In this document: positions 51,015 through 60,396 of the stretch, piece after piece
Position numbering within the stretch: the first letter of the stretch is position 1
Layout of the letters: every line of letters starts with the position of its first letter
Assembly: GCA_963803295.1 (NCBI GenBank)
Contig: CAWDMC010000023.1
Coordinates: forward strand, 496,001-560,000
From: CAWDMC01 sp963803295
GTDB lineage: Bacteria > Acidobacteriota > Terriglobia > UBA7540
Direction of reading: 5' to 3'
Length of the DNA: 64,000 bases
Notes under the pieces: model-generated
The model's database searches: none
Told to the model about the DNA's origin: nothing
Seen by the model: only the letters and a program-made list of their open reading frames with translations
Position numbers and translations under genes: made by a program

Positions 51015-52060
51015 GTGTGCCGAGTATGTTCGACAGCTCGAGGGTGAAAGTCGCTTTGACAACCTGATGGAGGTGAAGTCATAGCGAAACGCAAGGGTGT
51101 TCCGGCGACGGAGGGTCTGAAAGAAGCGTGGAGCAAATGCACGAGCCGATGTACAAGAACCGGATTTGAGGCATACGGTGTCGGGCGAGCGGGAATAATG
51201 ATCGCGAAGCCCGTATCCACCAAGGACACTGGTTGTAAATTCGGCGGTTGCGTGCAGAAGGCGGTCGAACTTACCTTGGGAGATCTGCCCTTGGTCTCGA
51301 AATCGAGACTGAGGAGGGAGCGATTCCTCCCGACCGGGTGGCAGAAGTCAGCAGAGGGCGGAGTAGCTGCAGACAGGCGAAGGCCCGAACGGTCCCCGCA
51401 GAGGTTGATGGGAGTGGCAAGTACGCAGCGCGACGCATGGGCGATAAGCGGCAGAAGAACCAGTTATGGAAGGCGGGCTGGTGAGTTCGGTGGATGAGGG
51501 GACGCCGCAAGGCGGTCCGCTATCGCCCATGCTTAGTAACATCGTGCTCGACGAGTTTGACCGGGAGTTGGAGCGCCGCGGACTCCGGGTCGCACGGTAT
51601 GCGGACGACAGCAATGTCTACGTTCGCAGTCGACGGCTGGGGAACGGGTGATGGAGAGCCTGGCGGGATTCATCGCCAGGAAGCTCAAGCTCAAGGTCAA
51701 CGAGCAGGAGAGTGCGGTGGCACGACCATGGGAGCGGAAGTTTCTGGGCTTCAGTTTCACAGCGAATCGGGAACCGAAGCGGCGCCTAAGCGCCCAAAGC
51801 GGTGCTGCGATTCAAAGAGAAGGTCCGAGAACTGACGCGTCGGACGCGCGGGGTGAGCACGCAACGAGTGGCCAAGGAGCAGACCCGCTATCTGCGGGGC
51901 TGGCTGGGCTACTTCGGCAAGTGCGAAACACCGTCGGTGCTGGAGGAGCTTGAACGCTGGCTCCGACGCAGGCTTCGGTCTGCGATCTGGAAACAGTGGA
52001 AGCGAGGCCGGGTACGTTTCGCGGAGCTGCGACAGCGGGACGCGGGCAAAGACCAGGTTT
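51015..52060 (+). mobile_element. Group II intron remnant, probably class C
   Basis: Begins GTGTGCC at 51015, a typical group II 5' end, right after a terminator hairpin, the site preferred by class C introns. The 5' part (to about 51,430) is the ribozyme region. The encoded protein is incomplete (separate entry). The 3' ribozyme domains V/VI are not recognisable; the element stops where the TPR pseudogene begins, near 52,060. Confidence 0.7.
51437..52060 (+). pseudogene. Group II intron reverse transcriptase/maturase, deleted and frameshifted
   Basis: MGDKRQKNQLWKAG in one frame looks like the true start; it is joined near 51,464 to GGLVSSVDEGTPQGGPLSPM in another, so RT domains 0-4 are deleted. 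RVARYADDSNVYVRS holds the YADD catalytic Asp pair. A shift at 51,648 leads to LKLKVNEQESAVARPWERKF, and a third frame from 51,800 gives maturase RYLRGWLGYFGKCETPSVLE and RRRLRSAIWKQWKRGRVRFA. It ends at ELRQRDAGKDQ without the usual tail. Not functional. Confidence 0.8.
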
Positions 52061-53953
52061 GCCCGTACGCCGGAGTAGGAGCGCCAACCCGCAGTGGGCT
52101 TGCTCCGAGTTTCGGTCGAGCGAAACCGCGCGCTCCAGCTCGTGCCGAGCCTCGTCATAGCGGCGCTGTCTCAGCAGGATCGAGCCCAATTTAGCATGCG
52201 CGGCAGCATGGTCGGGATGATCCTTCAAGACATGCCGCAGAAGCGTCATCGCGCGATCTGGTTGCCCAGTCGATTCCGAGGTTAAAGCAAGGTAGTAGTA
52301 AGCGGCTACCTGCTCAGGCTGCAGCCGGATGCTTTTCTCCAAATGAGATTCAGCTTCCGAGTAACCCCCTCTCATGTAGGACACTGCCCCCACCGTGTAA
52401 TTCAAAATGGGATCATCCGGCCGTTTCCCGAGGAGTTGTGCAAAAATTCCTGTTGCCTTACCCCAGTCGCCTTTGGCCACTTCCGCAGATCCCAGCACGT
52501 ATCGGTAGGAATTCTGGTTGGGAGCTGCGAAACAGCTTTCGCAAGCGCTTCCAGCGCGTCGTCGACCAGGTTTCTCTCAAGGCAAACCTTCCCGAGCTCG
52601 AAAGAAACCTCAGGATTGTCAGGCTGCAGCCGCCTTGCGTCAATTAGATGTGCCGGGGACTTTTCGGAATTGCCCTGCCGGTTAGCGGCTTTGGCAAGTT
52701 GGCAAGTCCCACCTTGCAGGGCGCGCAAGCAGGATTGAGCGTCAGAGCAGAGCCGTAATTGAGCTCAACACGACTGAAATCTTTGGCCAACATGTGGGCC
52801 TCTGCCAAGGAGAAAAGAAGCGAGAAAGAGGCATTGCCGGCAGCGGCCGACTTCTCAGCTTCAAGGACTTCAGCGGCTTGGCTCGCCATCCGTGGCTCAT
52901 TAGAATGTGTCCGAACTCTGTTGGTGGGTCTTGTGACAAATGCTGCAATCGTAGCCAAATGCTCACCAAAGCCTCGGCTTCCTTCTGCTGCCCGAGCGAA
53001 CAGTAGTCCGTGGCGAGAAGCAGAATTCCTTCCTCGGTCTGGCTCAGTTGAGTGGCGATAGGACGTGCCAATTCCAAGGACTTGTGGTGGTTGTGCTGAG
53101 AAGCTTCGAGTTTGGCCAGGTCCAATCGCGCGTTGAAATTGCCGGGGTCCAGCCGCAGCACCTCCACAAAGCACTTCCTTGCCAACTCGGGCTTGTTTTG
53201 GAGGAGGTAGACATCGCCCAGAGTGGTTCGGGCACCGGCCAAGCGGGGATCGATCTCGAGTGCTCTCTTGAGCAACCCGGCCCCTTCATCGTACTTGCCC
53301 TCACGCAGACGAATGGTCCCGAGCATAGCCAGAGCCAACGGCCGCGTGGCCGGGTCTTGGCTCGGGAGCTGCGCCTCCTGTGCGGCCTGGTCCAGTTTCC
53401 CTTCATTGAGTAGTTGCCTGGACGCTTCGACATGATCGAGTTGAGCTTTCGCCAGGCTGGAAATCATCAGAGTGAATCTCGAGGTCTTAGTGATGCCTCG
53501 CCCCTCTTCGATAAAGATCAAATGGTTCGGTTCCAGGTTCGAGAATGTTTCCTCGGAGCCGGACGGCCAGCGAACGGCAATCTGGTCAACTCGCATCGCC
53601 CTGCCCAGGCCAAAATGCAATCGGAAATCGCTATGCGAGATGTAACTGCTACCGCTCATCACTTCATCGATTTGGGAGTGAGTTCTCGTCACCACTCTCA
53701 CTCGGGCGCCTATACCGCTTCGGTTTGATTTTGTGCCAATGCACTTTACCTTAATCCAATTATTCCTGCCGCTGCAGTCGTTTCGCAGTAGAGAGGGCGG
53801 CTCGTGCATGTTGTTAACGAGAACGTCGACGTCGCCATCGTTATCGAAGTCCCCGAAGGCGCGCTGGGCAGGAATGAGCACGCACGAAGCAGCAAGAAGA
53901 CGATTGAACTCCCGCCGTGATGGCGGCCACAAATCCTTTCGAGTTTTACTCAT
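52061..53953 (-). pseudogene. CRTAC1/ASPIC-UnbV protein with TPRs, deleted and frameshifted
   Basis: Starts with a Tat-like signal (PSRREFNRLLAASCVLIPAQ) fused directly to FGDFDNDGDVDVLVNNMHEP, so most VCBS repeats are deleted. An ASPIC-UnbV domain follows (SGIGARVRVVTRTHSQIDEV, HFGLGRAMRVDQIAVRWPSG). TPR repeats then run through at least four frames (YDEGAGLLKRALEIDPRLAG; LAEAHMLAKDFSRVELNYGS; NPEVSFELGKVCLERNLVDD; AESHLEKSIRLQPEQVAAYY). The 3' end stops at ALLLRRTGK where the intron remnant begins on the opposite strand. Confidence 0.75.
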
Positions 53954-54286
53954 TGATTCAATCGCCCGGGAGCAGTTCCCATTTCACGGCCGATCTGCCT
54001 CGCAAGTTGATGCGCCACATCGTCCGATTCGCCCTGGTGGATCTTCTCGACTTTAAAGCGTCGAGCGCACCAAGCTGAAGATACTCCCTCAAGGTCGGTC
54101 TCCAGGGTGTGGTGGCTCAGCAATCCGGCGCCGAGTCAGCGGCTATGTTCCTTTAGCTTCTATCATTCGTCTTCTGTCATCATGCCGCTCGAATGCATAG
54201 AAAAAGTCCGGTGGACGGCGTAGACTTGCATGTCATAGACTCGCGGACTCGCGCCAATCGCCAATCTTAATGGGGAGGGTATCGCA
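53954..54286. other. Intergenic region
   Basis: 333 bp between divergent genes. Contains the promoter region of the SLOG-SLATT gene; no coding sequence recognised. Confidence 0.4.
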
Positions 54287-56038
54287 ATGCCCGAGGATCA
54301 AGTCCCTACGATCTGCACGGAGAAGATCGAATTCCCCAACGGCAACCAAGCTCGCCTGGTGAAGGCGGGACCGGCTGATCGAATTGACGACCTGCTTGCC
54401 GCTCTTGGCGTCGGTGCGGTGCGAATGCTCATACTGGTAATCGGTGGTGCGGATGGTCTCGACGATGCCATTAAGCCGCGGCTGAAGCAAATCTTCACCC
54501 GTGCAATCGCCCGCGCCGCCGTGCACAGTGGGGCGGCCATCGTCGATGGCGGAACGCAGTCAGGCGTGATGGAGTTGCTGGGCGCTGGAGTTGCTTACGG
54601 CGATTCGGGCATTCCTCTAGTCGGCGTGGCTCCCGCGTGTTGTGTCACCTATCCCGGCCATGCCGACGGAGCCCATCCTGACCTGACGCCGCTCGATCCC
54701 AACCATAGCCATTTCCTGCTGGCGCCCGGCGATGCTTGGGGCAACGAAACGCGGCTGCTCTTTGAAACGGCAGAGGCATTGGGCCGCGACAAGCCGGTTC
54801 TGGCGATTCTGGTGAACGGCGGCGACGTCGCCAAGAACGAGGTGCTCGAGAGCGTCCGCCGCAACTGGCCGGTGCTGGCGATCCGCGGCACGGGCCGGCT
54901 GGCCGATCAAGTGGTAGCACTAGCCGAACCAGGCGCGCCCAAGGCGCAGGATCCCGACCTCGCCGAGATCCAGGCTGACGGCCGGATCAACGTGGTGGGC
55001 CTGGACAGCGAGCTTAGTGAAATCGAGAGGCGTGTTGTCGGCCGGCCCGCCGAAGACGATACTCTACGCATCGCCTGGCAAAGGTTCGATGACTACGACC
55101 TGGCGGCACGCGGCCACCAGAAGTGGTTTCGGCGCTGGCAGAGTTTGATCCTCATTTTGGGCGTTCTCTTGACTCTCCTGGCCATCCTGCAGCAGGGATC
55201 GCCGACGGCAAAGGACAAGTATCCTCTAATGACTCGGTCTCTCCAACTCATGCTGATCATCATGCCTATCCTGATTTCTGTTCTGATAGCATGGATCAGC
55301 CGCTTCCGGCAGGGTAACAAGTGGGTACTGCTGCGTGCCGCGGCGGAATCGGTGAAGCGTGAAATCTTCGCCTACCGCACTCGCGCCGGCGCCTACAGCG
55401 ACGCCCAGTGCCGCGAGCTTTCACGGGAAGTGAAGCTCTCCCGCGAAATTGAAAACGATGGCGCGCGCTTGCAACAGACAGAAGTCAACCGCTCCGTAAT
55501 TCGCCCCGTCCAAGAACCAACCGCGAGGCCTTTGACCAGACTTACGCCCGCCGACTACGTTCGCGACAGGGTTCAGGACCAGATCGGCTACTTTGAAAGC
55601 AAAACCAGGAAGCTCGACTTTCAGCTGAAACTGCTTCAATGGGGCACCCTGCTGCTGGGGGGAGCGGGCACTTTTCTGGCTGCCATCAGGCTGAACGTCT
55701 GGATCGCGCTCACCACCGCCGCCGCCATCGCCATTACGACCAAGCTCGAGACGGATCAGGTGGAGACCTCGCTTATTCAATACAACCAATCGCTCTCCAG
55801 TCTGCAGAGCATCCTGGCTTGGTGGAGCGCCCTGACCGATTGGGAAAAAAACTGCCAGAAGAACATTGACCTGCTGGTGGAACACACAGAGAAGGTGCTC
55901 GAAAGCGAGTTGACCGGATGGGTCCAACAGATGCAGACAGCGCTCGAGAAATTGCGCAAGCAGACGGAGCATGAATCCAGCGATCAGGATACGAAGCAGG
56001 GAGCAGACGCCAAAACGCAGGGTTCGGGGAAAAATTAG
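54287..56038 (+). CDS. LSDAT (SLOG) domain protein with SLATT-type membrane modules
   Basis: 583 residues. Residues about 40-225 match the LSDAT/SLOG fold related to the TRPM N-terminal domain: LILVIGGADGLDD, AAIVDGGTQSGVMELLGAGV, IPLVGVAP, LDPNHSHFLLAPGDAWGNET, AILVNGGDVAKNEVLESV and IRGTGRLADQVV. Four membrane helices follow in two pairs (about 286-303, 320-340; about 453-470, 475-492), each with preceding amphipathic helices (DYVRDRVQDQIGYFESKTRK), like SLATT/DUF4231 effectors. The C-terminus is a coiled coil with a charged tail. Inference: binds an NAD- or nucleotide-derived ligand and acts on the membrane, possibly in phage defence. No cyclase or partner gene is adjacent. Confidence 0.75.
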   Translation: MPEDQVPTICTEKIEFPNGNQARLVKAGPADRIDDLLAALGVGAVRMLILVIGGADGLDDAIKPRLKQIFTRAIARAAVHSGAAIVDGGTQSGVMELLGAGVAYGDSGIPLVGVAPACCVTYPGHADGAHPDLTPLDPNHSHFLLAPGDAWGNETRLLFETAEALGRDKPVLAILVNGGDVAKNEVLESVRRNWPVLAIRGTGRLADQVVALAEPGAPKAQDPDLAEIQADGRINVVGLDSELSEIERRVVGRPAEDDTLRIAWQRFDDYDLAARGHQKWFRRWQSLILILGVLLTLLAILQQGSPTAKDKYPLMTRSLQLMLIIMPILISVLIAWISRFRQGNKWVLLRAAAESVKREIFAYRTRAGAYSDAQCRELSREVKLSREIENDGARLQQTEVNRSVIRPVQEPTARPLTRLTPADYVRDRVQDQIGYFESKTRKLDFQLKLLQWGTLLLGGAGTFLAAIRLNVWIALTTAAAIAITTKLETDQVETSLIQYNQSLSSLQSILAWWSALTDWEKNCQKNIDLLVEHTEKVLESELTGWVQQMQTALEKLRKQTEHESSDQDTKQGADAKTQGSGKN

Positions 56039-56083
56039 ACCGCGCTCACAGACGAATAAGCCCGGACCGAACCTCTCACCTAG

Positions 56084-58504
56084 CTAGCCTACCCGAAGAG
56101 AAAGTTTCTCAGTCAGCTCCTGGAGAAGGCGCACCCATTCCTGGGCATTCTGATCGCTCTTTTCGGCCCGGCCGCGAAATTCCCGGTGCAGAGGTATGAG
56201 TTTTTCGTAACAAATGTTTTGTACTGTATCAAAGGTTACGTGAAAAGGATCTTCGTGCCCAAGTTCTACCATTGTGTTGAACTGCATCATCGCTGCCAAA
56301 TTGGAGGGATCGGCGCAGAGAGTTTCTGCCTCATGCTCGATCCGCTTGCGCAAGTCAAACTCAAGCGCAGACACATCCAGCGGAGCCTTTACCGCTCCGG
56401 CCTCTTTGATCAGCGCCCGTATGCGTCCGGCATCGAGATGTTGGGCAGCGATAGCTTCTCGCAGGGAGCGATTCAAGGCGAACTCGGCAGCGGCCCGGAA
56501 GATGCGAGGAAGCGGCATGTTAAGGGTTGCGAGAAAGCGCATCAGCGGCGCGTGCTGTTCGTAAATGTGCGCGGAGGTGGCTTCCGCATCGTTCACCGTC
56601 GGTTTAAGGATTTGATCCACAATCTTCCGCTGCTCATCGCGGAACAGAGACTTTAGCGAGTACACACCGGTCCCGAATACCTTGTCCACGATCCTGATAA
56701 CCTCAGGAATGTCGGCGCGCGCGAAGGCGCTGCTCACTTCGGCGGTCATGGCATCGTAGGGCTCCTCTCCCTGAAAATCGCGAACACCTCCGTCTATATT
56801 GTGGTCACCGAAAAGAACTACACCGTAGGATAGCTCGCGAGATTCGCGAGTAACGTTGGAACAGAAAATGCCACGGCCGATCGCCAGCCGGGTATTGCCC
56901 GAATCCTGGCGCGCATACTTCTTACACTTCACGGTGTAGCAGTAGATCTGCGCTTGATCGCCGTAACTCTCAAAGAGCGAGCTGATGGCGTAGTGGGCGC
57001 CGACCGTTTGCAGACTGATTACGGCGGGCTTAATCCATTTTCGATAGATCTGGGCACCATCGCCGTGTTCGGGAAGATTGCTCTTGGCTTGGGCGAGGCG
57101 CTCCAGGAATCCGGACTCAAGATGATCGGCAAAAATATCCTGCACCAGGTGAATGGCTCGGGCGGCATAGGCAATTACCTGGACCGTTTCGATGCCTGAG
57201 ATCTCGTCAAAGAACCAACCGCAACTGGTGTACATGAGCATAGCGTGCCGTTGCATCTCGAGCAGCTTCAAGGCCGTGACCTGTTCCTGCTGGTTCAGAG
57301 AGCGGGTTGCATGCTTGCTGAGGAATCGATCGATATTCTCCGAAGAGCGGTCGAGCACCACGTCAATATAATCGTTGCGCGCCGCCCAGGGATCTTTGAG
57401 GAGGGCGCCCGCCTTTCCCTCGTAGAGGGGAATCAAAGCGTCCCGCAGCCAGTCGAGCGCCGCCCGCAGGGCACCGCGCCATTCCTGATTCCATCCCTCG
57501 CGGCCCGAGTTGCAGCCGCAGTTGCTGCGCCAGCGCTCGATGCCATGCACGCAGCTCCAGGAGCTGTTCTCGAAGATCTGGACCTCCTGGGCCGGAGGAT
57601 GCTGCCCGAGAAACTCGGCATAGTTGGTCAGCTTGGCCAGCTGATTCGATTCGATGTGGCGTAGGGCGTAGGTCAGAGCCATTTCACCGTGGCGATGGTG
57701 ATGTCCATAGCTTTCGCCATCGGTAGCGATATGCACCAACTGCGGCCAGGTGCGCGCGTCGGAGAACCCGCTTACCAGACGCTCGGCGAAGCGAACTCCG
57801 TCGTTCAGCAGACCCTCGAAAGCCACCGCCTTTGAAATGGGGCCATCATAAAAGAACAGCGCCATGGTGCGGCCGGAAGGCAGGCGGCAGCGATAGGCCA
57901 TGGTCGGATCGATCTGTTCGCCGCTGACGTCCTTCCAGGCGCGGGTGCCGATCTTGCGGGTCTTGGCAGCCTGGCGCGGAGCCAGGATGGTGAACTTGAT
58001 TCCCAGCTTCGCCAGCACTTCGAGACTGGGAATATCCACTGCAGTCTCAGGCAGCCACATGCCGACTGGTTGGCGGCCAAACCGGCGTCTGAAATCCCTC
58101 TTGCCCCAGCGGGCCTGGGTGTAACGATCCGCGTCGTTGGCCAGCGGCATGATCATGTGGTTGTAGGCCTGAGCCAGCGCCGAACCTTGACCGGAATAAG
58201 TGCGGACGCTTTCCCGATCCGCCTCCAGGATGGCGGCGTACACCTTGGGAGCATTGTTCTCAAGCCAGGAGAGGAGTGTAGGTCCGAAATTGAAGCTTAT
58301 CTTCGCGTAATTGTTGACGATCTCGGTGATGCGGTTGTCCCCGTCGAGGACCCGGGAACGTGCGTTGGCCGCGTAACACTCAGCGGTGACACGCTCGTTC
58401 CAGTCGTGATAGGGAAAAGCCGAGTCCTGCACCTCTACGGCTTCGAGCCAGGGATTTTCGCGCGGCGGCTGATAGAAATGTCCGTGAACACAGATGTACT
58501 TCAT
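56084..58504 (-). CDS. GH57-type glycosidase with DUF3536
   Basis: 806 residues. N-terminal GH57-like domain: CVHGHFYQPPRENPWLEA, FNFGPTLLSWLE, NHMIMPLANDADRYTQ, VGMWLPETAVDIPSLEVLAK; DUF3536 follows (HRHGEMALTYALRHIE, SWSCVHGIERWRSNCGCNSG). GH57 members are alpha-amylase or branching-type enzymes, so an alpha-glucan substrate is likely. Its ATG overlaps the treZ stop (ATGA). Last gene of the three-gene operon. Confidence 0.88.
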   Translation of the reverse strand: MKYICVHGHFYQPPRENPWLEAVEVQDSAFPYHDWNERVTAECYAANARSRVLDGDNRITEIVNNYAKISFNFGPTLLSWLENNAPKVYAAILEADRESVRTYSGQGSALAQAYNHMIMPLANDADRYTQARWGKRDFRRRFGRQPVGMWLPETAVDIPSLEVLAKLGIKFTILAPRQAAKTRKIGTRAWKDVSGEQIDPTMAYRCRLPSGRTMALFFYDGPISKAVAFEGLLNDGVRFAERLVSGFSDARTWPQLVHIATDGESYGHHHRHGEMALTYALRHIESNQLAKLTNYAEFLGQHPPAQEVQIFENSSWSCVHGIERWRSNCGCNSGREGWNQEWRGALRAALDWLRDALIPLYEGKAGALLKDPWAARNDYIDVVLDRSSENIDRFLSKHATRSLNQQEQVTALKLLEMQRHAMLMYTSCGWFFDEISGIETVQVIAYAARAIHLVQDIFADHLESGFLERLAQAKSNLPEHGDGAQIYRKWIKPAVISLQTVGAHYAISSLFESYGDQAQIYCYTVKCKKYARQDSGNTRLAIGRGIFCSNVTRESRELSYGVVLFGDHNIDGGVRDFQGEEPYDAMTAEVSSAFARADIPEVIRIVDKVFGTGVYSLKSLFRDEQRKIVDQILKPTVNDAEATSAHIYEQHAPLMRFLATLNMPLPRIFRAAAEFALNRSLREAIAAQHLDAGRIRALIKEAGAVKAPLDVSALEFDLRKRIEHEAETLCADPSNLAAMMQFNTMVELGHEDPFHVTFDTVQNICYEKLIPLHREFRGRAEKSDQNAQEWVRLLQELTEKLSLRVG

Positions 58505-60363
58505 GGAGTTTCACCTTTCCGGATAAGAAGCGAGACCGAATGTGCAGCGACGGTGAAGGAGCTTTCCCACTGCTTTCCAGATTCTTCCGCACGCGCGCCC
58601 TGCCAGCGCTCTTCCGCCGAATCGAGTTCGCCTTGCCAGCGGCCGGCCGGCAACGGCACTCGTTGAGCCTGAGCATCGAAATTGAACACTGCTAGCGCCT
58701 CGCTGGTTCCGGACCAGCGCCGCACTGCGAGCAACCGGGGCGGGTGGATGTCCACCTGCATCTGCCCTTTACTCGCCTCGGCCAGGGCAGGAATTTGTTG
58801 GCGAAGTTCAATGAGCTTCTTAAAGAATTCCCGCAGGGCGCGATGCCGGGGTTCCTGAAGCAGCCCGCGGTTGAGCTTTGCGCGCAGGAACGTAGCCTCG
58901 TCCTGCGGATCGGGGACCTCGCCCTGCCAGCCGAAAGCGGCAAATTCCTCGCGTCGGCCACGGCGGACAGCTTCCACCAAGCCGGAATCGGAATGGCTGG
59001 TGAAGTATCGAAACGGTGCGGTCTCGCCGTACTCTTCCCCCATGAAGAGGAGAGGAACGAAGGGCGAAAGCAGAACCGCCCCGGCGGCGAGCTTCAGCTT
59101 CTCGAATTCCACCTGTTGGCTCAGTCGATCGCCTTCCCTGCGATTGCCCACTTGGTCGTGATTTTGGGCGCAGACCACAAATTGTTGCGCCGGAAACGAA
59201 CGCGAGGAGTTGCCATGACGCCGCCCGCGGTGCGCGGAATATTCTCCTGAGTAAACGAAGCCCTCGCGGAATGCCTTGGCCATGTGTTCGATCCCGCCAA
59301 AATCGCCGTAGTAGCCTAAGCGCTCGCCAGTAAGCAGAGTGTGCAAGGAATGGTGAAAGTCGTCGCTCCACTGCGCGTCGATGCCGAACCCCCCCTGCTC
59401 GCGAGACCGAAGCAGGCGAACGTCGTTCAGGTCGCTCTCGGCGATGACGTAGATTCTGCGATCGAGTCGCCTCGCTTCCGCTTGCACCGCTTCAGCCAAA
59501 AGGTAAAGGAACGGCTGGGCATTCACATCCACGATGCCATGGATCGCGTCGAGGCGCAGAGCGTCGATGTGAAAGTCGGTTACCCACTCGAGGGCGTTGG
59601 CCGTGAAGTAGCGTACCACTTCATCACTTTCCGGCCCGTCGAAGTTGAGGGCAGGACCCCAGGGAGTGCGATAGTAATCTGTGAAATAGGGAGCAAACTC
59701 ACCCAGGTAGTTGCCCTCAGGACCCAGGTGGTTATAAACCACGTCGAGGACGACAGCCAGGCCGTGCTGATGGCAGGCATTTACCAGCCTTTTCAGGCCG
59801 TCGGGTCCTCCGTAACTGTTCTGGACGGCAAACGGGTAGACGCCGTCGTATCCCCAATTGCGGCTGCCGGGAAACTGGGCGACCGGCATGATCTCGATTG
59901 CGGTAATCCTCAAATCACGCAAGTCATCGAGGTGAGGAATCACGGCATCAAAGGTGCCTTCGGAAGTGAAGGCGCCAACGTGTATTTCGTAGAAGATATA
60001 TTCCTGAAGCAGCGGAGCCCGCCAGCCTGCATCATTCCAGGCAAAACGTGGGTCGACCACTTGCGACGGACCGTGGACTCCTTCCGGTTGAAACCGCGAC
60101 GCAGGGTCAGGACGCTCCTTGACGCCGTTCAAGCGATAGAAGTAGGTGGCGCCGGGAGAGACTCCATCCACCGTAGCACCGTAATAACCGCGGTCCAGGC
60201 GCTCGAGTTCCACGGTTCGATTGTAAGGAGACCGGAAGCACACCTCCAGTGTTTCGGCCCGGGGCGCCCAAACACAGAACGCACATTTTTCATCCTTGCC
60301 GGCCTTCGCTCCCAAATTGTAGCTGGAACCGGGAGCAAAGAAGCCGGCCGGTCTTTTATCCAT
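58501..60363 (-). CDS. treZ: Malto-oligosyltrehalose trehalohydrolase TreZ
   Basis: 620 residues. N-terminal CBM48-like domain (AFCVWAPRAETLEVCFRSPY), GH13 barrel from about 120 with conserved regions DVVYNHLGPEG, HIDALRLDAIHGI (nucleophile Asp272), VIAESDLND (Glu309) and VCAQNHDQVGNR, then a C-terminal beta domain. It releases trehalose from maltooligosyl-trehalose. Its usual partner TreY is not in the window. It begins 33 bp behind the GH15 gene. Confidence 0.92.
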   Translation of the reverse strand: MDKRPAGFFAPGSSYNLGAKAGKDEKCAFCVWAPRAETLEVCFRSPYNRTVELERLDRGYYGATVDGVSPGATYFYRLNGVKERPDPASRFQPEGVHGPSQVVDPRFAWNDAGWRAPLLQEYIFYEIHVGAFTSEGTFDAVIPHLDDLRDLRITAIEIMPVAQFPGSRNWGYDGVYPFAVQNSYGGPDGLKRLVNACHQHGLAVVLDVVYNHLGPEGNYLGEFAPYFTDYYRTPWGPALNFDGPESDEVVRYFTANALEWVTDFHIDALRLDAIHGIVDVNAQPFLYLLAEAVQAEARRLDRRIYVIAESDLNDVRLLRSREQGGFGIDAQWSDDFHHSLHTLLTGERLGYYGDFGGIEHMAKAFREGFVYSGEYSAHRGRRHGNSSRSFPAQQFVVCAQNHDQVGNRREGDRLSQQVEFEKLKLAAGAVLLSPFVPLLFMGEEYGETAPFRYFTSHSDSGLVEAVRRGRREEFAAFGWQGEVPDPQDEATFLRAKLNRGLLQEPRHRALREFFKKLIELRQQIPALAEASKGQMQVDIHPPRLLAVRRWSGTSEALAVFNFDAQAQRVPLPAGRWQGELDSAEERWQGARAEESGKQWESSFTVAAHSVSLLIRKGETP

Positions 60364-60396
60364 GGCCTTGACACGCCTCCACTGTTCCCAGCGGCT

